From the NCBI GenBank assembly GCA_026002595.1, contig BOBW01000087.1:1-6663 (forward strand): a stretch of 6,663 bases of DNA, given 5' to 3'. The position numbers and the translations under genes are program-made. The notes below the pieces were generated by a model. That model was not told where the DNA came from. It did not search any database and saw nothing but the letters and a program-made list of their open reading frames with translations. This stretch comes from Spirochaetia bacterium. Lineage in GTDB: Bacteria > Spirochaetota > Spirochaetia > Treponematales > Breznakiellaceae. This document shows, piece by piece, positions 1 to 6,168 of the stretch; position 1 is the first letter of the stretch, and each line of letters begins with the position of its first letter.

Positions 1-135
1 CCCCATGGCAAGGGTCTCCGCCGCAGAACAGTGCCCGGCGTGGGGATCATCCGAGGGGTTAACCCAGGAACGGAGCCGCAGGGCATTAAGGCCGTATTCC
101 CGCAGGGTTATGGGATGTTGACCCGGTGAACCTTT
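1..135 (-). pseudogene. GH53 endo-beta-1,4-galactanase fragment, 5' end missing
   Basis: Reading the minus strand from 135 down to 1 gives an open frame containing LREYGLNALRLRSWVNP (105 to 55), then a Gly-His-Cys motif (36 to 28) and an ETLAM stretch. This matches the early beta-strand region of glycoside hydrolase family 53, where 'LRxGxNxxRLRxWVNP' is followed by a 'GGHxD...A..A' segment. Family members are secreted enzymes that cleave beta-1,4-galactan or arabinogalactan side chains of pectin. The catalytic glutamates lie further on and would be off the left edge. A functional gene needs a signal peptide and several dozen residues before this segment. Here the frame is closed by a stop at 136-138, and the sequence to the right codes for an unrelated PLP enzyme on the other strand. 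No GH53 N-terminus was found in the other minus frames nearby. The piece is therefore a truncated remnant or one side of a chimeric junction. The family call is from memory of the motif. Confidence 0.55.
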
Positions 136-1427
136 TCAGGATCACCTGGAAGAATGAGCCGAAGGACTCAGGCGGGCTTTACGGGAAGCCGAATTTTATC
201 GAGCTCCCCTCAAAGCTTACCGGGGTGGACGCCCGGATCATCTGTATGGTGGGAAAGTTTTTTCCCACCGGCTGCCACAAGGTGGGGGCCGCCTTCGGCT
301 GCCTTGCGCCCCGGCTCGTGACCGGTCAATTTGATTCCGCCGCGCAAAAAGCGGTGTGGCCCTCCACCGGCAATTACTGCCGGGGAGGCGCCTTTAACTC
401 AAAACTCCTTGCGGTCGAGTCCGTAGCAATACTGCCGGAGGGCATGAGCCGGGAACGCTTCGAGTGGCTTTCCAAAATCGCCGGGGAGGTAATCGCCACA
501 CCGGGCACCGAATCAAACGTAAAAGAAATTTTCGACAAGACCCACGAACTTAAAGAGACCCGCAATGATGTGCTGATCTTCAATCAGTTTGAGGAAATGG
601 GGAATTACCTCTGGCACTACAACGTCACCGGAAGCGCCATTGCCGAAGCCTTTGAGAGCATCAGGGGCAGGGACGGGAATTTCGCCGGGGTCTGTTTTAC
701 ATCGGGCTCGGCCGGAACACTGGCGAGTGGTGATTACTTGAAACAGCGTTACCCATTGAGCAGAATCGCTGTGGGGGAGGCCTTGCAATGTCCCACGATC
801 CTCAATAACGGCTTCGGGGCGCACCGGCTGGAGGGCATTGGGGACAAGCACATCCCTTGGGTCCATAATGTAAAGAACACCGACATGGCTATCGCCATTG
901 ACGACAACGATTCCATGGCCCTGCTGCGGCTCTTCAACGAAGATGCGGGGAAGGAATTTTTGATAAAGGAAGCGGGGCTTAAACAGGAAGAAGTTGATGT
1001 TTTGGCCTACATGGGAATTTCCGGCATTTCAAACATGCTTTCCGCAATCAAGTTCGCAAAATACTACGAGCTTACCGGAAAGGATGTGGTGGCCACGGTG
1101 CTTACCGATTCTGTGGAGATGTACCGCTCCCGCATCGCCGAGCTCCGCGAGGAGGAAGGCGAATACCGCAGTATCGACGCCGCCGCGGATTTTGCCGCCA
1201 GCCTTCAGGGTGAGGGGACCGACAACATGCTGGAACTCACCTATCCTGAACGCAAGCGGGTACACAACCTCAAATACTACACTTGGGTAGAACAGCAGGG
1301 CCGCACCGCAGAAGAACTGAACGATCAGTGGTACAATCAGGATGAAACATTCCTGGCAGTGCAAAAACAGGCCGATGAGATCGATGCCCTGATCGACGAT
1401 TTTAACAAGCGCACAGGATTACTGTGA
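126..1427 (+). CDS. Fold-type II PLP-dependent enzyme (cysteine synthase/TrpB-like)
   Basis: A 433-residue cytosolic protein of the tryptophan synthase beta/cysteine synthase superfamily. The probable Schiff-base lysine is K52 in FPTGCHKVGAA (46-56), which resembles the 'TGxHK' motif of TrpB. The substrate-carboxylate loop is PSTGNYCRGGA (79-89). The glycine-rich PLP-phosphate loop is TSGSAGT (192-198). A TDS triplet at 327-329 sits where fold-type II enzymes have the residue that contacts the pyridine nitrogen. A conserved-looking GIGDKHIPW segment lies at 237-245. Such proteins are usually annotated only as 'PLP-dependent protein beta subunit'; the substrate is unknown. The gene leads a plus-strand operon with a threonine synthase-like gene 31 nt downstream, which suggests amino-acid beta- or gamma-replacement or elimination chemistry. 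The start is doubtful: the GTG at 126 has no clear Shine-Dalgarno sequence, the in-frame stop upstream is at 87-89, and a GH53 remnant abuts it, so a natural N-terminus may have been lost. Confidence 0.82.
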   Translation: MNLFRITWKNEPKDSGGLYGKPNFIELPSKLTGVDARIICMVGKFFPTGCHKVGAAFGCLAPRLVTGQFDSAAQKAVWPSTGNYCRGGAFNSKLLAVESVAILPEGMSRERFEWLSKIAGEVIATPGTESNVKEIFDKTHELKETRNDVLIFNQFEEMGNYLWHYNVTGSAIAEAFESIRGRDGNFAGVCFTSGSAGTLASGDYLKQRYPLSRIAVGEALQCPTILNNGFGAHRLEGIGDKHIPWVHNVKNTDMAIAIDDNDSMALLRLFNEDAGKEFLIKEAGLKQEEVDVLAYMGISGISNMLSAIKFAKYYELTGKDVVATVLTDSVEMYRSRIAELREEEGEYRSIDAAADFAASLQGEGTDNMLELTYPERKRVHNLKYYTWVEQQGRTAEELNDQWYNQDETFLAVQKQADEIDALIDDFNKRTGLL

Positions 1428-1444
1428 TCCAGGTTTGCCGGCAC

Positions 1445-1453
1445 GGAGAAAGG
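1445..1453 (+). promoter_or_regulatory. Ribosome binding site that fixes the threonine synthase-like start
   Basis: The purine block GGAGAAAGG lies 5 nt before the ATG at 1459 (10 nt counted from the GGAG core). The alternative TTG at 1435 lies upstream of this block and has no such signal. This favours the ATG as the real start. Confidence 0.7.
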
Positions 1454-1458
1454 CTTGT

Positions 1459-2718
1459 ATGAGAAATGTACTAAACGCGGTTTGTATTGACTGCGGCACG
1501 GAACACGAGGCAAATGACAGCACCTACACCTGCAAAAAATGCGGCGGTATTCTCGAAATAAAATACGATTACGCCTATATCAAAACACAGCTGACCCGTG
1601 AAAAACTTGTTGCCCGGAAAGACCCAACGCTCTGGCGTTACCGGGAACTCCTCCCCATTGAGGAAGGTTCCGAACTTACCCCGCTGCGGGTGGGTGGGTC
1701 GCCCCTATACAAGGCGGACCGGCTGGGAAAAATTCTGGGGCTTAAAAATCTTTACATTAAAGATGACGGGCTGAACCCCACCTCAAGCCTCAAGGACCGC
1801 GCTTCGGCAATCGCGGTGGTGCGGGCCAAACATGCGGGGATGAGCACCGTGGCCTGTTCCTCCACGGGGAACGCCGCTTCTTCCCTTGCGGGGAACGCCG
1901 CGGCAATGGGCCTTAAGTCTTTCATCTTTGTGCCGGAGCGGGCCCCCAAGGGAAAGCTCACACAGCTTTTGATCTTCGGCGCCACGGTGATCAGCGTGAA
2001 GGGAAACTACGAAGACACCTTCAAGCTTTCTGCGGCGGCGATTGAAAAATGGCACTGGTACAACCGGAACGCCGCTATCAACCCCTATCTGTCGGAGGGT
2101 AAAAAAACAGTATCACTGGAGATTGCCGAACAGTTGGGCTTTAAGGCGCCGGATTATGTTGCTATTTCCGTGGGGGACGGCTGTACGATTGCCGGTGTGT
2201 GGAAGGGTTTTAAGGACCTCTACGAAATCGGCTTTATCGACAAACTCCCCCGGCTTATCAGCGTTCAGGCTTCCGGCTGTTATCCAATTAACCGGGCTAT
2301 CGAAACCGGCAAGCCCATTGAGTGGATGGAAGAGAACACCATCGCCGACAGTATTGCTGTGGGGGTGCCCCGGAACGGGGAGAAGGCCCTGCGGGCGATC
2401 CGGGAATCCAAGGGGATCACGGTGAATGTTTCTGATGAAGAAATACTCGCCGCCATGCGGCTCCTCGGCGCCACAAGCGGCGTCTTTGGTGAACCCGCAG
2501 GAGTGACCGGCACGGCTGGTCTTGAAAAGGCGGCGGAGCAGGGGCTGATCCCGGAGGATGCAACCGTGGTTTCGGTGGTGACCGGGAACGGCTTAAAGGA
2601 CGTGGCCTCCGCCCAGCGGGCCGCGGCGAATGCGGGGCCCCTTGGGGAACCGATTCATATTCCGCCGGATATTGGTATTCTGATTGACGAATTTGAAAAA
2701 CGCAAAATCAAAGCTTAA
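1459..2718 (+). CDS. thrC: Threonine synthase-like PLP enzyme with N-terminal zinc ribbon
   Basis: The preferred product is 419 residues from ATG 1459. A TTG at 1435 would add eight residues but lies before the ribosome binding site. The N-terminus is a rubredoxin-like zinc ribbon with C9, C12, C25 and C28, as in many class II-like threonine synthases. The PLP lysine is K112 in GLNPTSSLKDRAS (104-116). The substrate loop is SSTGNAA (134-140), the phosphate loop VGDGCTIAG (238-246), an EPAG segment lies at 345-348, and TGNGLKD (375-381) should contact the pyridine ring. Threonine synthase converts O-phosphohomoserine and water to threonine and phosphate. The family more often has 'SFKDR' than the SLKDR seen here, and no other thr gene is in the window. 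A related replacement reaction, such as that of cysteate synthase, therefore cannot be excluded. It is the second gene of the operon, and its end overlaps the next gene by 35 nt. The family call is secure, the exact substrate less so. Confidence 0.85.
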   Translation: MRNVLNAVCIDCGTEHEANDSTYTCKKCGGILEIKYDYAYIKTQLTREKLVARKDPTLWRYRELLPIEEGSELTPLRVGGSPLYKADRLGKILGLKNLYIKDDGLNPTSSLKDRASAIAVVRAKHAGMSTVACSSTGNAASSLAGNAAAMGLKSFIFVPERAPKGKLTQLLIFGATVISVKGNYEDTFKLSAAAIEKWHWYNRNAAINPYLSEGKKTVSLEIAEQLGFKAPDYVAISVGDGCTIAGVWKGFKDLYEIGFIDKLPRLISVQASGCYPINRAIETGKPIEWMEENTIADSIAVGVPRNGEKALRAIRESKGITVNVSDEEILAAMRLLGATSGVFGEPAGVTGTAGLEKAAEQGLIPEDATVVSVVTGNGLKDVASAQRAAANAGPLGEPIHIPPDIGILIDEFEKRKIKA

Positions 2719-4447
2719 CATCGTCCTCGCCGCCGTCCATCTCGAAGAAGGCCCCGAGGCGGTTCCCCTGGGCGCGGCTTGCGTCGCCTCCGCATTGAAG
2801 GCGGCCTTTGCAAGCTCTGTCCCCGGCATTTCGGTTGCCTTGGTTGAAACTTTCGCCGCCGAAGGGGCCGCTGCCTTAATCGAAAAAATATTTGCCCAAA
2901 CACTTAGTGATACTATTGATGCGCCTGGTACCATTAATGCTATCGGTTTTTCCCTTTACAGCTGGAACCGTGGAGTCTGTCTTGAAGCGGCGGCGCAGAT
3001 CCGCCGGGATAGCCCGGACATTTTTCTTTTCTGCGGCGGCCCCGAAGCGACCGCCCTTCCCGGCGGCCTGCATATATCCGATGGCGGTCCTTTTGACGCG
3101 GTCATCCGGGGCGAAGGTGAGCTTGCGGCGGTGGAACTTATCGGCCGCCGCTTTTTTTGTGAACCGGCTGCTTCGCCGGCACCGGGGACCGGGCTTGTTA
3201 CGGGGACAGAGCCGCCTGCGGTCTTGAGCGAAGCGGAACTTGCATCACTGCCTTCGCCCTGGCTGGACGGAACCCTTACCGTGCGGGATCGGCCGGGGAT
3301 ACTTTGGGAACTGGCTCGGGGCTGCCCTTATGCCTGCGCCTACTGTTATGAATCGAAGGGCAATAAGTATGTCCGGTATATCTCAGAAGAGCGGCTGCAA
3401 AAAGAACTAAAGCTTTTTATTAAAGAAAGTGCTGTCTGCCAGGGAACCGAGGGAATCTACGTTTTTGTGTTGGACCCAACCTTCAACACCGATAACCGGC
3501 GGGCCATTCGTATTCTGGACATGATCATCAACAGTAATACTGTTTCGCAGAGTATTCACTGGCACTTTGAGGTGCGGGGGGAACTGCTTACCCGTGAGCA
3601 GGCCCGGCGTTTTGCCCGGCTCGGGGCATCCCTCCAGATTGGGCTCCAGACCGCCGACCCAAAAGTATCGGCATTGATAAACCGCAGCCTTGAGCGGGAA
3701 AAGTTTGCCTCGAAAATGAATCTCCTCAACGAAGAGGGAATCAGCTTCGGCCTGGATCTGATCTACGGCCTTCCCGGCGATACCCTTGCCGGTTACCGGA
3801 AGAGCCTGGACTTTGCGCTTTCACTGTACCCCAATAACCTTGACCTCTTCCGCCTGTCGGTGCTCCCCGGCACTATTCTGTTTGAAAAGATGGCGGAATA
3901 CGGTTTAAAGACCGAAGGTAAAGCGCCCTATACGGTGATCTCAACACCGGAATTTTCCGCCGTTGATCTCGCAAAAGCAGAAAAACTGTCAGCGGGAACA
4001 GACATTTTCTATAACCGGGGCCGGGCCGTTGCCTGGTTTAATCAGGTTCTCTATCCTTTGAAGATGCGGCCTTCTATTTTTCTGGATGAATTTACCGCAT
4101 GGCTAAGGGAAAAAGGTATATTCATTGATGATGCGGTTAACGATTCTGTCATTGGTAATTCTGTCGAGATAGAAAAACTCCAGCTTGCCTTTCTTGAAAA
4201 ATTTTATAAGCAGAAAAAAAAGGAAAAGCTTATCCCGGCGGTGCGTGACATCGTCCGCTATCACGGCGCATGGGGCCGGGCATTGGCGGAAGGGCTGTCC
4301 ACGGATATCAATTTTAACTATGAGCCGGAAGATGTGTTAAGCGAAGACGCCATGGATATTGAAAGTTTTGCCGCCCTCGTTAAGATGCGGCCCACACGGG
4401 CACGGATGGCGCCGGGGCCAAAAGGACCGGAACTTTTGATAAAATAG
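2684..4447 (+). CDS. B12-binding-domain radical SAM protein, DUF4080 type
   Basis: About 587 residues. Residues 11 to about 155 form a Rossmann-like cobalamin-binding-type domain: LNIVLAAVH at 11-19, AIGFSLYSWN at 86-95, FLFCGGPEA at 114-122 and a VIRGEGE segment at 140-146. The usual DxHxxG histidine-ligand motif is not evident, which is common in this radical SAM subgroup. The radical SAM core carries CPYACAYC with C214, C218 and C221 (CX3CX2C), which bind the 4Fe-4S cluster. DPTFNTD (264-270), HFEVRGE (294-300), LQIGLQT (317-323) and LIYGLPGDT (359-367) are typical later strands. A C-terminal helical region, about 430-587, suits DUF4080. The substrate is unknown; family precedent suggests methylation or rearrangement. 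The reading frame opens after a TGA at 2681-2683, so the start must be TTG 2684 or TTG 2693. Neither has a good ribosome site, so translation may be coupled to the upstream gene, which it overlaps. Confidence 0.82.
   Translation: MTNLKNAKSKLNIVLAAVHLEEGPEAVPLGAACVASALKAAFASSVPGISVALVETFAAEGAAALIEKIFAQTLSDTIDAPGTINAIGFSLYSWNRGVCLEAAAQIRRDSPDIFLFCGGPEATALPGGLHISDGGPFDAVIRGEGELAAVELIGRRFFCEPAASPAPGTGLVTGTEPPAVLSEAELASLPSPWLDGTLTVRDRPGILWELARGCPYACAYCYESKGNKYVRYISEERLQKELKLFIKESAVCQGTEGIYVFVLDPTFNTDNRRAIRILDMIINSNTVSQSIHWHFEVRGELLTREQARRFARLGASLQIGLQTADPKVSALINRSLEREKFASKMNLLNEEGISFGLDLIYGLPGDTLAGYRKSLDFALSLYPNNLDLFRLSVLPGTILFEKMAEYGLKTEGKAPYTVISTPEFSAVDLAKAEKLSAGTDIFYNRGRAVAWFNQVLYPLKMRPSIFLDEFTAWLREKGIFIDDAVNDSVIGNSVEIEKLQLAFLEKFYKQKKKEKLIPAVRDIVRYHGAWGRALAEGLSTDINFNYEPEDVLSEDAMDIESFAALVKMRPTRARMAPGPKGPELLIK
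4412..4437 (+). terminator. Weak hairpin plus short U-run at the end of the operon
   Basis: CCGGGGCC (4412-4419) and GGACCGG (4424-4430) can pair around an AAAA loop with a small internal mismatch. A run of four T follows at 4434-4437, with a longer pyrimidine-rich stretch after the stop codon at 4447. It lies inside the last codons of the radical SAM gene. This is weak for an intrinsic terminator and is offered only as the best candidate near the convergent gene ends. Confidence 0.2.
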
Positions 4448-4449
4448 GA

Positions 4450-5586
4450 TTACTTTTTCTTCTCTTTTCTATTTTGCGGTTCCGGCAGGAGGGTGTAGAT
4501 ATTGTTTCTTGCCGACTTGAAGAGGGCAGAAACGGTTTGGGAAATAATATCCCGTGTGGACTCATCAATATCCTTATAGGTTTGGATCATGAGGCCGGCG
4601 TTTTTGAACCAGCGCATGGTAAGATCCGGCAGGGACTTGGCTTCCGTGGAACTGAGGATGTCGTAGAGGGCATCGGTAAAGCGTTGCCGCTGTTCCCTGT
4701 CCATGCCGCCGATCCATTCCTTTAAAGTACGGTCAATGAAATGGCTTCCCTGGGTCACCGTGTCCAGCCGGATCACATCGTTATGGCTGACCTCCCAGGA
4801 ATAGACATCGTGCTGCATGATGCCGGTCTGGGTGCTCTTAACCACGGTGTAATCATCATCGTGCTCAAAGAGCATGCCGATGATCGAAGACTGGGGGATG
4901 AAGGCGTGGATTCTTTTCTTGATGGCCCGATAGCCTTGACTCGCGATCACCTCTTGGTTGAACCCCGGCGCATCATTGCTGTATATGGCGCTAATGCGGC
5001 GCTGGAATTTTTTATCACAGAAGGCGGCAGCGTAGACCGCGAGGTTTCCTCCCTTGGAATGGCCCCCGAGCCGCAGGTTCCCCCGGATGCGCCTTGCCAT
5101 TTTTTCAAGATAGGGCACCGCTTCCAGCTGGGCCGGGACCGCAGTACTGAAGCTCATGTTGAAATCCTCTTTCCATCCCACCAGGGTGTTGTCGGTTCCC
5201 CGGTATGCGATAAGGGAAGACCTGTCGCCGGTCATAATGGTCAGGGCGGAAAATTGTTTTTCCTGTTTAAAATCAATGTGATTCACGAAGCCCGCAAGTT
5301 TCAAATGTTTGTACCGTTCACAGGCGCCAAGCGCGGCAAGCAGGGCGGGGTCTTCCTTGCATATCAAGGCATCACCAAAGGCTTCGGGTTTATGCTTTAG
5401 AACCGCAGCGATCCTTTCCGCCGCTTCGGCAATGGTGATGGTATTTTTTTTGTCAGGAGAGGGGACGATGTTGTCAAAGGGAAGGTAGGAAAGATGGGTA
5501 AGGATGATGTTATCCACCGGATTAAAAGGCGCCTGACTGAAACTTAAATCCCCCCGCCATACTATGTAATCGAAAATATTTGACAT
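4450..5586 (-). CDS. DUF2974 (Mbeg1-like) alpha/beta-hydrolase family protein
   Basis: 378 residues. The N-terminus, MSNIFDYIVWRGDLSF followed by a VDNIILTHLSYLPFD segment, is the hallmark opening of DUF2974 proteins, so the ATG at 5586 is accepted. A lipase-like YRGTDNTLVGWKEDF segment (128-142) is followed by the nucleophile elbow GGHSKGG (174-180), with S177 as the likely nucleophile. Possible acid and base residues are D205 (in NDAPGF) and H259 (in MQHDVYSW), by analogy only. There is no signal peptide or membrane segment, so the protein is probably cytosolic. The C-terminus is lysine-rich. The natural substrate of this family is not known; lipase or esterase activity is a reasonable expectation. 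It lies 39 nt downstream of the aspartic protease gene on the same strand and has a promoter-like sequence in that gap. Its 3' end converges on the radical SAM gene with 2 nt between stop codons. Confidence 0.85.
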   Translation of the reverse strand: MSNIFDYIVWRGDLSFSQAPFNPVDNIILTHLSYLPFDNIVPSPDKKNTITIAEAAERIAAVLKHKPEAFGDALICKEDPALLAALGACERYKHLKLAGFVNHIDFKQEKQFSALTIMTGDRSSLIAYRGTDNTLVGWKEDFNMSFSTAVPAQLEAVPYLEKMARRIRGNLRLGGHSKGGNLAVYAAAFCDKKFQRRISAIYSNDAPGFNQEVIASQGYRAIKKRIHAFIPQSSIIGMLFEHDDDYTVVKSTQTGIMQHDVYSWEVSHNDVIRLDTVTQGSHFIDRTLKEWIGGMDREQRQRFTDALYDILSSTEAKSLPDLTMRWFKNAGLMIQTYKDIDESTRDIISQTVSALFKSARNNIYTLLPEPQNRKEKKK

Positions 5587-5592
5587 ACTTTC

Positions 5593-5621
5593 AATATAGT
5601 AAGAAACGGGGCAGGAAACAA
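5593..5621 (-). promoter_or_regulatory. Sigma70-like promoter just before the DUF2974 gene
   Basis: On the minus strand TTGTTT (5621-5616) and TATATT (5598-5593) are separated by exactly 17 nt. The expected transcription start falls at or next to the ATG at 5586, which would give a leaderless or nearly leaderless message. The -10 matches consensus at five of six positions, the -35 only at its TTG half. The gene can also be read from the upstream protease promoter. Confidence 0.4.
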
Positions 5622-5625
5622 GGAT

Positions 5626-6054
5626 TTACATGACCAAGGACATGGGCTTATCGCCATGGATGCCGACCAGTTCCTGGTCTACGGGATTGACCATGAGGTC
5701 CATATCTTCAAGGGGGATTGCGCCGAGCAGGACTTTGCCATGTTCTGAGGTGACCAGCGCCCGGCACAGTGCCGATCGGTCTTTCCAGTGAACTTCAACC
5801 GGTCCGGTCAGTTTACAGATTGCTTTTATGTCATTTCCGAAGGTGGTCTCCCGTTCTGAGTGAACCTGAAGCCCCAACTGCTGCCGCATTGCCTCATTGA
5901 TAACCAGGGTTATCGCCCCGGTATCCACCAGCGCCCGCACCGTTGTTTCACGGACCTTTTCTTCCGTGATGAAGCCATTCTGGACCATACCCACGTCAAC
6001 GGCATTCTTTAACGTGATTTCTGCATAGGTTGTTCCCATATTTGTTTTCTCCAT
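5626..6054 (-). CDS. Retropepsin-like clan AA aspartic protease
   Basis: A single-domain protein of about 142 residues. Counted from the longest possible start (ATG 6069), the catalytic motif ALVDTGAITLVI has its D-T-G at 49-51, and a second hallmark, LLGAIPLEDMDLMV, lies at 114-127. Together these define small bacterial retropepsin-like proteases, which act as homodimers with one aspartate from each subunit. No membrane segment or signal peptide is seen. The target protein is unknown. Three in-frame ATGs compete: 6069, 6054 and 6039. The predicted transcript starts at about 6070, leaving no leader for the first. Both 6054 and 6039 have GGAG with a 9-nt spacer, and relatives as remembered begin near the 'MGxTYAEI' at 6039. 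ATG 6054 is used here; 6039 is almost equally good. The gene is the first of a two-gene minus-strand unit with the DUF2974 hydrolase. Confidence 0.85.
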   Translation of the reverse strand: MEKTNMGTTYAEITLKNAVDVGMVQNGFITEEKVRETTVRALVDTGAITLVINEAMRQQLGLQVHSERETTFGNDIKAICKLTGPVEVHWKDRSALCRALVTSEHGKVLLGAIPLEDMDLMVNPVDQELVGIHGDKPMSLVM

Positions 6055-6068
6055 ATCATTTATCTCCA

Positions 6069-6085
6069 TGGTATATATTATACCA
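6069..6085. promoter_or_regulatory. Perfect 17-bp inverted repeat, candidate operator
   Basis: TGGTATA (6069-6075), spacer TAT, TATACCA (6079-6085) is an exact palindrome with a 3-nt centre. It covers the -10 element and probable start point of the protease promoter, so a dimeric repressor bound here would block transcription. Which regulator binds is not visible. Overlap with a TATAAT box makes some AT symmetry likely by chance, but the outer TGG/CCA arms are also exact. Confidence 0.45.
6077..6085 (-). promoter_or_regulatory. Extended -10 promoter of the aspartic protease gene
   Basis: The minus strand reads TGGTATAAT: a perfect TATAAT (6082-6077) preceded by TG with one intervening base, which is the extended -10 form. 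The -35 region near 6100-6106 (CTCAAT or TCAATG) is poor, which extended -10 promoters tolerate. Transcription should start near 6070. Confidence 0.55.
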
Positions 6086-6168
6086 CACCTATATAGGGCA
6101 TTGAGCAGCGGTTTTGGATCGAAAAATCGGATTAAAGGTGAAAAAATTTCGTAAAAACATAGAAAAAG

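Noticed and set aside
513..866. Minus-strand open frames within the first PLP gene (also at 374-583, 749-937 and 1029-1364)
   Set aside because: All lie fully inside a well supported plus-strand gene and show no domain features.
1435..1458. TTG 1435 as start of the threonine synthase-like gene
   Set aside because: It would place the strong GGAGAAAGG ribosome site inside the coding region. ATG 1459 has ideal spacing to that site, and the zinc ribbon begins a few residues later.
1866..1901. 12-bp direct repeat GGGGAACGCCGC, two copies 24 bp apart
   Set aside because: It is in frame and encodes two Gly-Asn-Ala-Ala segments of the substrate loop of the threonine synthase-like enzyme. It is explained by protein sequence and codon bias.
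2593..2934. Minus-strand open frame across the overlap of the threonine synthase-like and radical SAM genes
   Set aside because: Both plus-strand genes have conserved motifs through this region. The antisense translation is low-complexity alanine, serine and arginine sequence.
4741..5400. Long plus-strand open frame of 219 codons opposite the DUF2974 gene
   Set aside because: It is antisense to a gene with clear family motifs on the other strand, and its own translation shows no recognisable domain. It is a by-product of the codon bias of the real gene.
6107..6137. Direct repeat ATCG-AAAA-ATCG and AT-rich stretch upstream of the small ORF
   Set aside because: It is too short to tell from chance, and no good plus-strand -35/-10 pair could be placed around it.
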